Shown: positions 44,868 to 53,966, counted from the stretch's first letter. The stretch is DNA of 64,000 nt from DASZWJ01 sp963813895 (GCA_963813895.1 CAWFAS010000003.1:682001-746000); one strand, 5' to 3'. The notes: generated by a model from the letters alone, not told the origin. A program made the numbers and translations.

Positions 44868-46252
44868 GGGTTTTCTCCCAAATTAAAAAATTCACCAGCC
44901 ACATATTTCAGGATCATGTTTTCTAAACGATGAATATCGTAAAGCTGATAATGCAGGGCTTGCTCAACGGCTTTATAAAAAGCATCCCGCGGGTACGTGC
45001 GTTTTAAACAAAGTAATTTCTTCAGAGGGTAATGCCCTTTGCCGCGGCTACGTTGTTTTAATTGATTCAGATATTGGGTTAAATGGGTATTTTCATCACG
45101 CAATAGGATCTCTGTCTGACTGGGTGCTTGTATCCGTGCTCTGCAAAATAATTTTTTGTGATGATGGGGTAATTTACTCCGCTGATTATAGGCGCCGGTC
45201 AAGCGTGGATGTTGGGCAATGCACTGTTGCTGCCAATAAATCTCTACGGTGTTCTCATGTAGATATACATCCACTGTTTTGCCTATGGTATGCTCCGGCG
45301 CAGAGTAACGCTGTTTTTCCAGATGGACATAGCCGCTACTGTCTACCACGCGGTGATGGAGTTCATAAATGGGCGGTATCACAGGCGGTAAGGCAAGTAG
45401 ATAAGGTTTTTCCTGAACGAAGGCCGTGGCTGGCGACATACCTAAGGATTTTTTTATTTTTTGATTGGCGACCTGTTCACACCAAAGGCGTGCTTGATGA
45501 TTTAAATCAGCAGAATCAGCAAACACTCTACCCGCTAAAAAATTTCGTTCCACATAGTAAAACGGACGTTCCACCCGAGCTTTACGGTTGGGATGACCAA
45601 CAGCATGCGCCATAAATTCACTGCCAAAGCAGCGTAAGAGCATCGCCATTTCGGGAGCTATGACCGCTGTACTACCGCTACCACCGGCTAAAATCACACT
45701 GGTATTGTCGATAACACAACGACGACAGGCCCCCCCCATAAACGTCATCGCTTCGGTTAAAAACAGCTTGGCCTCAAATCGGGTAAAGCGAGAGTAGTAT
45801 TTGATAAATAATTGCCGGCTATAAGCAAACACCAGGGCGGCACATTGCAGGGTGATTTTTTTGCCGCCAAGAAGCAGGGTGTGGGGCGAGGTATCATGCT
45901 GCATTTCTTCGCCTGGATCAAAGCAGTACTCTCCAGCTCGCACCTTGGGTTGGCGTAGTTGTTGTTCAACACACAGACGGGTAATCGTACTGTAGCCTAC
46001 CGTCAGTTGATGATCCTGTCGCAATAGCTCCTGGATACGCACCGCATTGCCTTGGCAACGTTGGTATAAGTCAGGCAACAAAATGGCCAGTTCGCTGACT
46101 TTGGGCTTTCTTTCTGCCGTGACAACTGTTCCTTGCCGTAACACCCGACGGATCGTGTTGCGAGATAGATTCAGCAAACGTACCATCTCGCGAATGGGAA
46201 CCTGATTTTCTTTAAGGTGTAAAATCGTTTCTTGGGTCTTGATGGGGATCAT
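44864..46252 (-). CDS. istA: IstA, transposase of the IS21-like element
   Basis: From MIPIKTQETILHLKENQVPI the protein has an N-terminal helix-turn-helix (IREMVRLLNLSRNTIRRVLR) and a DDE integrase core: DPGEEMQHDTSPHTLLLGGK with the first Asp, RRCVIDNTSVILAGGSG with the second, and PNRKARVERPFYYVERNFLA with the Glu. I place the start at 46252; the open frame extends to 46369 but that part overlaps the end of the ParB-like gene. About 462 residues. istB overlaps its stop. Confidence 0.9.
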   Translation of the reverse strand: MIPIKTQETILHLKENQVPIREMVRLLNLSRNTIRRVLRQGTVVTAERKPKVSELAILLPDLYQRCQGNAVRIQELLRQDHQLTVGYSTITRLCVEQQLRQPKVRAGEYCFDPGEEMQHDTSPHTLLLGGKKITLQCAALVFAYSRQLFIKYYSRFTRFEAKLFLTEAMTFMGGACRRCVIDNTSVILAGGSGSTAVIAPEMAMLLRCFGSEFMAHAVGHPNRKARVERPFYYVERNFLAGRVFADSADLNHQARLWCEQVANQKIKKSLGMSPATAFVQEKPYLLALPPVIPPIYELHHRVVDSSGYVHLEKQRYSAPEHTIGKTVDVYLHENTVEIYWQQQCIAQHPRLTGAYNQRSKLPHHHKKLFCRARIQAPSQTEILLRDENTHLTQYLNQLKQRSRGKGHYPLKKLLCLKRTYPRDAFYKAVEQALHYQLYDIHRLENMILKYVAGEFFNLGENP

Positions 46253-47129
46253 CGATAAACTTCCTGACATGTAAAGTAAAAGCAGTAAAGTGATGGGTGC
46301 ATCGTTCAAAATGAGCCAGTAAAGGTTGCCGTTGTTCCTGAGCCTGAGAAGGACACAACACAATGGCAAATAGTTGCTCCAATCGTTTCAGTGTGTGCCT
46401 GATGAGGCTGAGCTTTTGTTGCCATTCCCCTTCTGGTCCCTGGGTCAATAATTGTTGTTGTCGTGCTATCGTTTGCTCTTTGATACTTTGAAAAAATAAA
46501 TCTGGATGATTCACTATACGTTCGCGAACCGTCTGATTACTGGTTTGATAGTGCTGATAAAATTGTTGCCATTGCCGTGTTGAGTAACCCTGATTCGGCA
46601 GGTGTTGCAGTAACTTCGCGGCATGGGGAGGGTTGGCGCGCGCCAACGGCGATAAGACTCAGCAAGCTGCCCAGGGAGAAAGCTTGCCGGTGATGATGGC
46701 TTCGCGAATGGCTTCATTATGACTGTCCAATAGGTTTAACCGGCGGCTAATAAAACTTTTACTGCGACCCAAGCAACTGCTTAATTCTTGCAAAGTGATG
46801 CCGTGCTCTATCATAAGGTTCTTAAATAAATACGCTTCTTCAATGGCTTCCCAGGTGCGGTGCTGTAACCCCGCTAAAAGACACAATAATCCCTGCTGGA
46901 GTTCACACTGCCAGACCTCAGCCTGCACCGTGTCTCGACCGTAATGTCTCAAGGCTCGAACCCGCAAATAGCCATCAATCAAAATAAAGCCTTCAGTTTC
47001 CTGATCAGGCACCACAATCACGGGCATTTTTTGCCCGTCACTGCCAATTGAGACCAGCAGGCTGTGCCAGGTAGCCGGTGCTTTAACACGTATCTCAGCA
47101 AAACGTAATTGAATCCGATGGAGGTTCAA
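46212..47129 (-). pseudogene. ParB-like protein of the IS21-like element, with an internal TGA
   Basis: The upper part (47129-46662) is a ParB/Spo0J-type N-domain: ILIDGYLRVRALRHYGRDTV, a helix-turn-helix (ITLQELSSCLGRSKSFISRR LNLLDSHNEAIREAIITGKL) and SPWAAC. A TGA at 46659-46661 follows, and the same frame goes on VLSPLARANPPHAAKLLQHL with a further 145 residues. Arg (CGA) to stop is the simplest explanation. In ParB proteins this region binds a parS-like DNA site; in IS21 relatives such a gene is an unusual accessory. The 3' end overlaps the IstA start. Confidence 0.8.
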
Positions 47130-47195
47130 TTTCTTGAGTTTGTTTAGTAATGATATTCATGGGCAATAGTTTAGTGACGGAAAAAAATTTGGAAA

Positions 47196-47379
47196 TAACC
47201 TACCCTCTTTGCAATCACCCAGGTCGACCAACAAAATACTCATAACCAATTGGTATATAAGGATTTTTTTGGTATAACGCGTTCCTCTTTGCAATCAAGG
47301 CAAATTCACCAAAAAAATTTTCATAGGGCATTGTTATAAAAGGAAAATATGTGAGTAACGCGTTCCTCTTTGCAATCAA
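47196..47379. repeat. Three direct repeats spaced about 80 bp, upstream of the ParB-like gene
   Basis: TAACGCGTTCCTCTTTGCAA occurs at 47275 and 47356, and a variant (TAACCTACCCTCTTTGCAAT) at 47196. The 55-bp spacers are also alike, for example ATTGGTATATAAGGA and ATTGTTATAAAAGGA. The array starts 67 bases upstream of the ParB-like start codon. Confidence 0.75.
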
Positions 47380-47681
47380 ACCTGTTTTGCCAATGTCTCC
47401 GGCGGGTGCCTGACGGTTGCGGTAATTTCTCTCCTGCTGCTGCTGACGGTTGGTGACAACATAATCTGGATGACGGCGCGATAGTCCTGATAATAATCAG
47501 GACGACGCTTGAGCCAGGCTTGCTGAGCAGCCCGTTGATTGGCTTGATAATCGGGATCCGCACTATGCTTCTTTTTCCATTGCTGACGACGGAATGTTTG
47601 GCATAGCGTCTTAGAACAATAGGTTTGGTTGGGATTGCGGGAGATAGAAAATGTCTGGCGGCAGCGACGTTTGTGCATCAT
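47376..47681 (-). pseudogene. Small Cys-containing protein gene of the IS21-like element, frameshifted
   Basis: The start reads MMHKRRCRQTFSISRNPNQT and YCSKTLCQTFRRQQWKKKHS, with a C-x-x-x-x-C zinc-ribbon-like pattern, then DPDYQANQRAAQQAWLKRRP and DYYQDYRAV. The natural continuation (HPDYVVTNRQQQQERNYRNR) is in another frame from about 47490, so one base has been gained or lost. That frame stays open through two of the direct repeats. Similar small basic proteins accompany ParB-bearing IS21-like elements in other proteobacteria, as far as I recall. Confidence 0.6.
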
Positions 47682-47793
47682 ACCTGTTCTCGAGTCGGGG
47701 AATGGACGTATGCACGAAATTATAAAAGAATGTTGTAAGCAGGTGGGTCAAGTTTATTGAGAGAAGGTGGGTTAATTTAAATAAGCGCTAAAG

Positions 47794-47897
47794 TAAGTGA
47801 ATCCTTGCAAAAAACAAATTATGCATTTGACTTCTTGCGGGGTAAAATAGATGCGGAATTTATTATCCAAAAACTTTCGATGTGCATATTTTTTCAC
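47794..47897 (-). pseudogene. LuxR-type regulator, 5' fragment cut by the IS21-like element
   Basis: A GTG at 47895-47897 is preceded by AAGGAG (47904-47909). The product reads VKKYAHRKFLDNKFRIYFTP and QEVKCIICFLQGFTY, where TPQEVKCIICFLQGFT matches the LTPREFECLFYVLRGMTYKM of the PAS-LuxR protein at 49119. At 47793 the frame enters the insertion element and stops within six codons. The rest of the helix-turn-helix is not found beyond the left tip of the element. Confidence 0.6.
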
Positions 47898-47909
47898 TGC
47901 TTTCTCCTT

Positions 47910-48180
47910 GTGAAAATTTATGAAGTAGATATTTGAGAGATTTTCTTATGGGAAAAAATCCATATGACCCATGAAATACATGATAATATTTTTTAAAAAA
48001 TTTAATATGGGTATTAATCACCCAATAAAATTGCTTTTTTGTAATGGTGACATTAATATTCGTTAATGATAATCAAAGAATATAAAGAGAGATCAATTTT
48101 TGAAAACAAATAGGGGGGATGAAGTCCCGTTGATCCTGGTTATAGAGGATGCGGTAGATTTTTTGAAAAATAACCTGAAT
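47910..48180. other. Non-coding region
   Basis: AT-rich sequence between the LuxR fragment and the stop of the dehydrogenase gene. It should hold the promoter for the LuxR fragment on the minus strand. No other gene was recognised. Confidence 0.4.
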
Positions 48181-49116
48181 TTACTGAGTATAATTTATCG
48201 CGTTACTTCTGCTCTCAACTATGTAATCTGCTAAATTGCTTAAGCATAGTTCTGTAAGACGATCAACTGACTCTTTGGTATGCCACATAGTATGTGGGGT
48301 TACAAATACTTTTGGATTGGTAATTAAAGGATTATCTATAGCAGGAGGCTCTTGCTCCAAAACATCGAGACTAGCATAGGCAACGGTTCCATTATCAAGT
48401 GCTTTTAAAAGTGCATATTCATCAACTACGCCGCCTCTAGCAGCATTAACCAGATAAACTCCTTTTTTCATAGCTTCAAATTCTTCATCGCTTAATAAAT
48501 GATATGTTCTTTCATTTAATGGGCAATGCAGTGTTATAAAATCTGCTTTAGAGCACATATTTTTTAAGTTTGGTTTATCTGTTTTAGAATTGGCAGTGAT
48601 TATAGTCATACCAAACACCCTCGCCAATTCAGCGACTCTGTTTCCTATTCTGCCAGCACCGATGATGAGCAATGTTTTGTTTTTAAGCTCTATTCCTTGG
48701 AAGCTTTGATAATTCCAGTTACCTGCCAATACATTTTGATTAGATTCTCTTATTTTATTAGCTATAAAAATCATCATTCCTAATGTTTTTTCAGCAACAG
48801 ACTCAATTGAAAAATCGGGAACATTTTTTACAACAATGCCAGCACTCTGGGCTGCAACCACATCGATATTATCTATTCCGGTCGACCAGGTTTGAATGAA
48901 TCGTAATTTTTTGCATTGCTGTATGATATTTTTGCTAATATGAATGGATATATTGACAATAATAGCTTCCGCTTCCCCAATTCGTTTAATGATCTCCTCT
49001 TCATCAAAGCAGGATTGCGGATTATCAGTAGCTATATAATGTACACCTAAATTAGAGAGAGCTGTTAATTGCGATTGAGAGAGGTGAATTTTTCCAACAA
49101 TTCTTGCGATACACAT
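48181..49116 (-). CDS. D-isomer-specific 2-hydroxyacid dehydrogenase
   Basis: The 311-residue enzyme has the NAD-binding motif LLIIGAGRIGNRVAELARVF (GxGxxG at about 148), the catalytic Arg in VNAARGGVVDEYAL, Glu in ASLDVLEQEPP and His in VTPHTMWHT. It reduces 2-keto acids or oxidises D-2-hydroxyacids with NAD(H), like phosphoglycerate or D-lactate dehydrogenases; the substrate is not clear. It starts two bases after the stop of the PAS-LuxR gene, so the regulator and enzyme form one operon. Confidence 0.9.
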   Translation of the reverse strand: MCIARIVGKIHLSQSQLTALSNLGVHYIATDNPQSCFDEEEIIKRIGEAEAIIVNISIHISKNIIQQCKKLRFIQTWSTGIDNIDVVAAQSAGIVVKNVPDFSIESVAEKTLGMMIFIANKIRESNQNVLAGNWNYQSFQGIELKNKTLLIIGAGRIGNRVAELARVFGMTIITANSKTDKPNLKNMCSKADFITLHCPLNERTYHLLSDEEFEAMKKGVYLVNAARGGVVDEYALLKALDNGTVAYASLDVLEQEPPAIDNPLITNPKVFVTPHTMWHTKESVDRLTELCLSNLADYIVESRSNAINYTQ

Positions 49117-49118
49117 AA

Positions 49119-49922
49119 TTATATTCCTTGTTTTAAATACATATTAACACCATTCATGCTGACGCTTGGCGGTATTAGATCAGTTAATCCGTCTTTCATG
49201 GATTTTTCAATTAATTCAGTTTTGTAGGTGCAACCCATTTTATATTTAATCCCACAAATAAATTTTTCAACGGTTCGGGGAGATATTTTTAACATGTCGG
49301 CTATCATTTTGTAAGTCATTCCACGTAGAACATAGAAGAGGCATTCAAACTCTCTAGGCGTAAGATTGTATTTATTAGGTTGTTGGATAGAATAGTTTAC
49401 GGGTACTTTTCCAAAATCAGGTAAATTTTTTGAGTCTGCTGCCTTTATGTTACTCAAAAAATCATGGAGGGTAATATCCTGGATTTCTGTCATTGTTGCT
49501 ACAATACCAATAGCTTTTCCCGTATGAGGATCTTTAATTGCTTTTTTATTTTGTATGGCGGTAATTTTCTCCCCAGAGGCCACCCTTACTGCCATTAGAA
49601 TTTTTTCTTCGTGACCACCTAAAACAGCTTGGTCTATCTTCCTGTAGTATTGAGTGTCTTCAGCCCAAGGTAAATCATAATCCTCCAGGTCTATTATTCG
49701 CTTTTTATCGCCCAATCTTGAAAAAACGACTAATTTTTTGTTGCAATCAACATACTGAAAATGAGTATTTTTTATAAAGATGATCTGGTTCATTTGTTCT
49801 AGGAGAGGACTGGCATTATTAATAATTCTTTCAAGCCTTTCTGTAGGATCAGCTATATCTATTTCTATTTTATAAGAAGAGACAGTAACTGCTTCTTTGT
49901 AATCATGAGCAATAATTACCAT
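49119..49922 (-). CDS. PAS-LuxR transcription regulator
   Basis: The 267-residue protein has a PAS-like sensor region (residues ~30-140: LEQMNQIIFIKNTHFQYVDC; MAVRVASGEKITAIQNKKAI) and a C-terminal LuxR-type helix-turn-helix (NLTPREFECLFYVLRGMTYK followed by MIADMLKISPRTVEKFICG). It should respond to a small ligand and bind DNA. GGAGGT precedes the start at 49922. It is co-transcribed with the dehydrogenase. A truncated relative lies at 47794-47897 and another LuxR protein at 50560. Confidence 0.88.
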   Translation of the reverse strand: MVIIAHDYKEAVTVSSYKIEIDIADPTERLERIINNASPLLEQMNQIIFIKNTHFQYVDCNKKLVVFSRLGDKKRIIDLEDYDLPWAEDTQYYRKIDQAVLGGHEEKILMAVRVASGEKITAIQNKKAIKDPHTGKAIGIVATMTEIQDITLHDFLSNIKAADSKNLPDFGKVPVNYSIQQPNKYNLTPREFECLFYVLRGMTYKMIADMLKISPRTVEKFICGIKYKMGCTYKTELIEKSMKDGLTDLIPPSVSMNGVNMYLKQGI

Positions 49923-50155
49923 AAGACACCTCCTTGTTCCATTTCCTTGAAGGGTAGAAATTCTAAAAAATTTTTGATTTATACTAGCCTAAAGGAATAA
50001 CCATGAGGATTAACTCCATGTTCAGGTAAAGGCAATGGTGTGATAGACTGCCTTATTCTGTAAGCATTTATAATATTCGGTTTTAACATACTTGGTAACC
50101 ATAAAAATGTATGGTTGACAAAAGTTAGAAATTATGAATTTGGAGAGCATTTTAA

Positions 50156-50563
50156 ATGATGACTGAACCCTCTATATGGAAATCTGAAGTTAGAGATTAT
50201 GAAGTGGATTACCAAGGCATTGTGAACAACGCTAATTATTTCCACTACTTAGATCACGCTAGAGCAAAGGTTTTAGAGAGTTTTGGCATTAACATAGCCA
50301 GCTGTGCATTGGAAAAAAAGAATATGGTTCTGCTAAAAACAGGCATTATTTTTAAGAAATCATTAGTTTATGGTAATGCTTTTTCCGTGTGCTCTAAAAT
50401 GAAGCGGATAAGTAGATTTAAATTTACGTTTGAGCAGAAAATTTTTTCCGAACTCGACCAACAGCTCATAGTGGTCGCAGATAGCCTTGTAGCCTGCATT
50501 GATGAGCGCGGTAAACCATACCTTTTAAAGCAACTTGAACATATGGAAATTACAGGAAGTTAA
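50156..50563 (+). CDS. YbgC/FadM-type acyl-CoA thioesterase (hotdog fold)
   Basis: The 135-residue protein has the 4HBT signature: VRDYEVDYQGIVNNANYFHY followed by LDHARAKVLESFG, with the catalytic Asp of Y-x-V-D-Y-Q-G-I-V-N-N-A-N-Y. Such enzymes hydrolyse acyl-CoA thioesters. The start may also be the next codon (ATGACTGAACCC). It is divergent from the PAS-LuxR operon and its stop overlaps the stop of the LuxR gene at 50560 by four bases. Confidence 0.88.
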   Translation: MMTEPSIWKSEVRDYEVDYQGIVNNANYFHYLDHARAKVLESFGINIASCALEKKNMVLLKTGIIFKKSLVYGNAFSVCSKMKRISRFKFTFEQKIFSELDQQLIVVADSLVACIDERGKPYLLKQLEHMEITGS

Positions 50564-51411
50564 ATTGCCGCGCGCCAGCTAAGTTCTTTCTCCACTTCAG
50601 CCATTGATTGGACAATTGATAATCCATTGATAGAAATCAAATCATTTTTTTCCCAACATTTATTAAACGCGCCGAGATAGCCATTTTTGACCCCTTCAAA
50701 CACTGCTTGAGCCATGTTGGCTGCTTTTAGCTTGGCCTTTATCTGGTTCCTATAGGAATTAACGGTGGTTGTATTAATTCCTAAGATGATGGCTGTTTCT
50801 TCGGAGGATTTACCCTGTGCCGTCCAATGTAAGCACTCTATCTCGCGCTGCGTCAATCTTTCTTTGTCATGGTCTGTTTTGATGATAGACCGGCGGTAGT
50901 GTTTATCGTTGAGAACGATGGAGGAATAATAAGTCGGGTTATATTTTTTAATGATATCCACGTTTGAATCAATAAACTCACAGCAGAAATCCTCAAATTC
51001 ACTTAAAGTGGTTTTATATATTTTTTTATAATCATCAAATTTTCTATCATTAATTGCGCCAAAAACAAATTGGCATTCTGGACAATTTCTAATAATGTAA
51101 TAAGCTCTATAGATATTGAACTTGTTTTCGAGCAAATTTTCAAAATTTTTTGTAACTGCTTCTACCTCGTTACATAAGTAACTATTAAATTCGGAAGTTA
51201 TCTGTTTTTTGAAGCTGAAGTCCTCGTTATATAATTTTTCCGCATAATAATACTCCAACATGTGAAACATATTTGAAATTACAAAAATTTGGCCATTGTT
51301 AAAAATTATATAGGACACAAAGTAAGAAAAATTAGTCGTTTTCTTTAGCCTTGCGCACAATTGCTCTATCCTATCCTGATATACAAGACTAAGAATATGG
51401 GGTTGGCTCAT
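50560..51411 (-). CDS. LuxR-family regulator with long N-terminal domain
   Basis: The 283-residue protein starts MSQPHILSLVYQDRIEQLCA (AAGGAGG upstream supports the ATG at 51411; the open frame extends to 51468). The N-terminal 180 residues look like an autoinducer- or PAS-type sensor but match no named domain (IIFNNGQIFVISNMFHMLEY; NCPECQFVFGAINDRKFDDY). The C-terminal helix-turn-helix is RLTQREIECLHWTAQGKSSE, ETAIILGINTTTVNSYRNQI. No luxI-type synthase is nearby; it is an orphan LuxR regulator. Confidence 0.85.
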   Translation of the reverse strand: MSQPHILSLVYQDRIEQLCARLKKTTNFSYFVSYIIFNNGQIFVISNMFHMLEYYYAEKLYNEDFSFKKQITSEFNSYLCNEVEAVTKNFENLLENKFNIYRAYYIIRNCPECQFVFGAINDRKFDDYKKIYKTTLSEFEDFCCEFIDSNVDIIKKYNPTYYSSIVLNDKHYRRSIIKTDHDKERLTQREIECLHWTAQGKSSEETAIILGINTTTVNSYRNQIKAKLKAANMAQAVFEGVKNGYLGAFNKCWEKNDLISINGLSIVQSMAEVEKELSWRAAI

Positions 51412-51454
51412 AAAAACTGACCTCCTTATCAGTGCAGGTGCATTAAATTTTACA

Positions 51455-51563
51455 GGACAAAAGGACAAGCTGTAGTTTGCCTCTTGTCCCCACTTAACAT
51501 CGGATTAATTAATTGATTTTAAATGATTTTTCTTTAACGGGGCACGTGGGACACAAAGGACAA
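51455..51563. repeat. TTGTCC iteron-like cluster, right
   Basis: GGACAA occurs inverted at 51455 and 51463, TTGTCC at 51484, and GGACAC/GGACAA at 51549 and 51558, nine bases apart. It lies just downstream of the primase gene. The same word and spacing occur at 31941-32048 next to the integrase gene. Confidence 0.5.
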
Positions 51564-51609
51564 GCATTTTTTTTATTATCGATTTAGAAATACAGAACTA
51601 CTGGGTGCG

Positions 51610-53964
51610 TCAATCCCACATTTTACTGGTAAATACATAGCAACGCGAGCGCCCAATACCCGGCAGATATTCCCGCCTATATGCCTTTCCTTTATTATCA
51701 GACTCAAGCCATCCTTCAGCAAGCAGAAGCTTGCTGACTGCCTGCGAATCCCATCCTTTGCAGATTTCATGGCGAAACACTTCAGGCAATACATAAAATT
51801 GAGTGGCCTGATTAAGATTCTTACGGAATCCAGCACGATTGACGGTGCGTGAAGCTTCAACCTGCCAATGACTGAATCTTGATTCAGCATGAGCCTCAAA
51901 GAACGTTTTGACTTGCGACAGTATGCGCACATTGTCCTGATTGCCGACATTGCCACGATGTTCCAACCAAACATTAAAGCATTCAGAAGCTGCTTTTTCT
52001 GCTTCTCCAGAGAACCATCCCGTAATGCTTAAGTCAGTTGCCAATTCTCCCGCTGCTGCAATAAGGCCAAAGCGTTCACAGACCCGGTAGACCTGACCAT
52101 TTGAATCCTTAGGTAGATGCTTATTTAGAAACCGATCACATACTACCTTTATCAGAGTCGGCAATCGGGTTAAGCATTCAGATTGTGTAATTCTTTTTAG
52201 GAAGCTGATGGCTGCTGAACCATAGTAAGTGGCGCTGACTCTGGTTAGAGCATTGCTAAAGGCTGCTGCCGAACCAAAGGAATGTAGATTTTCAAATACT
52301 CCCAGACATTTGTCTGCTTCGGCAGGGATGTCTATGAGGCGTACCTCTTGACCAGCCCGTATTTTTTTATCAGCTTCTAGCATGTGCTGTGCTAGGCCAA
52401 CCTCTCCAGCCGATAAAAATAATAATCGCCAATCCTGGCGTTGGCGTGAGCTACCACTTTTGCCAGCCCGGATTTTCCCGCTGCCATTTGCCAGCATATA
52501 CGCTATTTCTCCGGCTTCTTTGGCATCTATTTGAGCGAGTTCATCTAAAATCAACAAGGTATCAGAGCGTAATGAGGCTAAAGCTTCTAAACCGTTAATA
52601 GTACCACGCCACCGATTTAAATAATTGGCACTACCGAAAACGGACGCAGCCACACGTAATAAGGTTGTTTTTCCGCTGCTGGATTCTCCTACAAAATGGA
52701 TGCCTCCAGACTCAATGCCGGAATGATGCAATAGCATGGCAGCAAAGGCAGATGAAACTGCCAATACCAGTCGTGAATTGCCGCTACATAGTGTGGCAAC
52801 CTGGTCGCGCCAATCATTCAATGTACCAGCTTGCTGGTAATCCTTGGATTGCACCTCCGATTGAAAGAAAACATGTTCACCTTTGTCTCCGATGGTTTGG
52901 TTGGGGAATACAAATACACTATCATGCCATCCAGTACGATTAATGCAGCGCGCTCTCGTATCAGGATTGCTACTTAATATATAAGCCATCAGTAAATTTC
53001 TAATTTTATTGCCTGCTGCTATCTCCAACCCTAAACGCAGCAATTCTCCTTTAATATCTTCACCACTCCCTTTGAGCATTTCCATCGGCATAGCCCAGGT
53101 GTGAAGTTGGCCATCGGCATCGTAAAACTCCAATAATCTGCCCCAGTTTTCAGAATGATTGTCACGGATTAGTGCTTTGACTTCTAAACGGGAACATATC
53201 CATAGTGCTTCTTCCTCTGCTAGATAAAACACACCTTGGTCGCTGACCTTGAACAAATGAGAAAAAGCTGAATATCGCTGATTCTTTTTAGGTTCAGATG
53301 ATTGTTCATCAGATCGTTGAGTAGGATTCGTCTGTGATTTTTTGCTCTTTGGTGGGGAAATCTTCGGTAACTCTAAAATAACCTCAGCAGATGCTTGTAG
53401 ATTTTGCCGCAGCCAATCAACACAATCTCCTTTAGCTGGCAATTGCAACTGGGCTATATCGACCCAAGATACTTCACATCCTAAAGCTTGAAGCTGTTGT
53501 GTTACATTGAGGCCATATTTGAAGCCAGGTTCATCATTATCCGGCCAGACTATTACTTTGCGTTTCGCCAATGGTTGCCAGTCTGCGGTTAAAACGCTAT
53601 CCATGCTGCCGGAAGTGGTGGCTAAAATACCCAGCTTTGTTAACGCATCAACACACAGTTCTCCTTCAACGATCCAAACAGTTTCTTCATCTTTGCTTAT
53701 TAATCGAGGTAGCTGGTAAAGAGGTTTCCCTTGTTTAAATTCTGGTTCTTTCAAAACAAAACGGCCTTGCTTATCTCGACTAAGCGGGCGTAACCATTTT
53801 TCACCGGTTAGCGGATGCTTTAGGCGAATCCGCCAGTAAATAAGATTACCAGACGCATCTTGGTAAACATGAAGTGCTTGTTTCTCAAAACCTGCGTTAA
53901 TCAGTTTCTGAGTTAGTCGTTGCACCGCTAGCTGTTCAGGGGCGCTATTAGTTAATTGGTTCAT
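51610..53964 (-). CDS. Toprim/DUF927 primase-helicase
   Basis: The 784-residue protein combines an N-terminal Toprim domain (ETVWIVEGELCVDALTKLGI; KVIVWPDNDEPGFKYGLNV) with a DUF927-type helicase domain (GIHFVGESSSGKTTLLRVAA, Walker A at about residue 437; RSDTLLILDELAQIDAKEAG, Walker B). The C-terminal part looks like a winged-helix tail (VSKLLLAEGWLESDNKG). This architecture replicates P4-type satellites and related integrative elements. It is three bases downstream of the CHC2 gene; the zinc finger and the Toprim part are therefore on two polypeptides. Confidence 0.92.
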   Translation of the reverse strand: MNQLTNSAPEQLAVQRLTQKLINAGFEKQALHVYQDASGNLIYWRIRLKHPLTGEKWLRPLSRDKQGRFVLKEPEFKQGKPLYQLPRLISKDEETVWIVEGELCVDALTKLGILATTSGSMDSVLTADWQPLAKRKVIVWPDNDEPGFKYGLNVTQQLQALGCEVSWVDIAQLQLPAKGDCVDWLRQNLQASAEVILELPKISPPKSKKSQTNPTQRSDEQSSEPKKNQRYSAFSHLFKVSDQGVFYLAEEEALWICSRLEVKALIRDNHSENWGRLLEFYDADGQLHTWAMPMEMLKGSGEDIKGELLRLGLEIAAGNKIRNLLMAYILSSNPDTRARCINRTGWHDSVFVFPNQTIGDKGEHVFFQSEVQSKDYQQAGTLNDWRDQVATLCSGNSRLVLAVSSAFAAMLLHHSGIESGGIHFVGESSSGKTTLLRVAASVFGSANYLNRWRGTINGLEALASLRSDTLLILDELAQIDAKEAGEIAYMLANGSGKIRAGKSGSSRQRQDWRLLFLSAGEVGLAQHMLEADKKIRAGQEVRLIDIPAEADKCLGVFENLHSFGSAAAFSNALTRVSATYYGSAAISFLKRITQSECLTRLPTLIKVVCDRFLNKHLPKDSNGQVYRVCERFGLIAAAGELATDLSITGWFSGEAEKAASECFNVWLEHRGNVGNQDNVRILSQVKTFFEAHAESRFSHWQVEASRTVNRAGFRKNLNQATQFYVLPEVFRHEICKGWDSQAVSKLLLAEGWLESDNKGKAYRREYLPGIGRSRCYVFTSKMWD

Positions 53965-53966
53965 AT

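Larger units (their letters stand above)
41904..47793 (-). mobile_element. IS21-like element with accessory ParB-like gene, split by a group II intron
   Basis: Both tips carry CTTTAGCGCTTA (41904-41915 and, inverted, 47782-47793), followed inward by repeated AAATTGACCC-type words (41918, 41941; inverted near 47745-47775), the multiple sub-terminal repeats typical of IS21. Genes on the minus strand in order are a small Cys-rich ORF, a ParB-like gene, istA and istB. The right tip cuts a LuxR-type gene. The element is about 5.9 kb including a 1.9-kb intron in istB. Confidence 0.8.

Noticed and set aside
47196..47379. Regularly spaced repeats considered as a CRISPR array
   Set aside because: The spacers (about 55 bp) resemble each other, the period is ~80 bp, there are only three units and no cas gene. 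Tandem duplication explains it better.
49923..50155. Search for a luxI-type synthase or riboswitch near the LuxR genes
   Set aside because: No ORF or conserved RNA fold was found between the PAS-LuxR and thioesterase genes.
51576..51974. 132-codon minus-strand frame overlapping the primase 3' end
   Set aside because: The primase frame on the same strand has the domain similarity; this frame does not.
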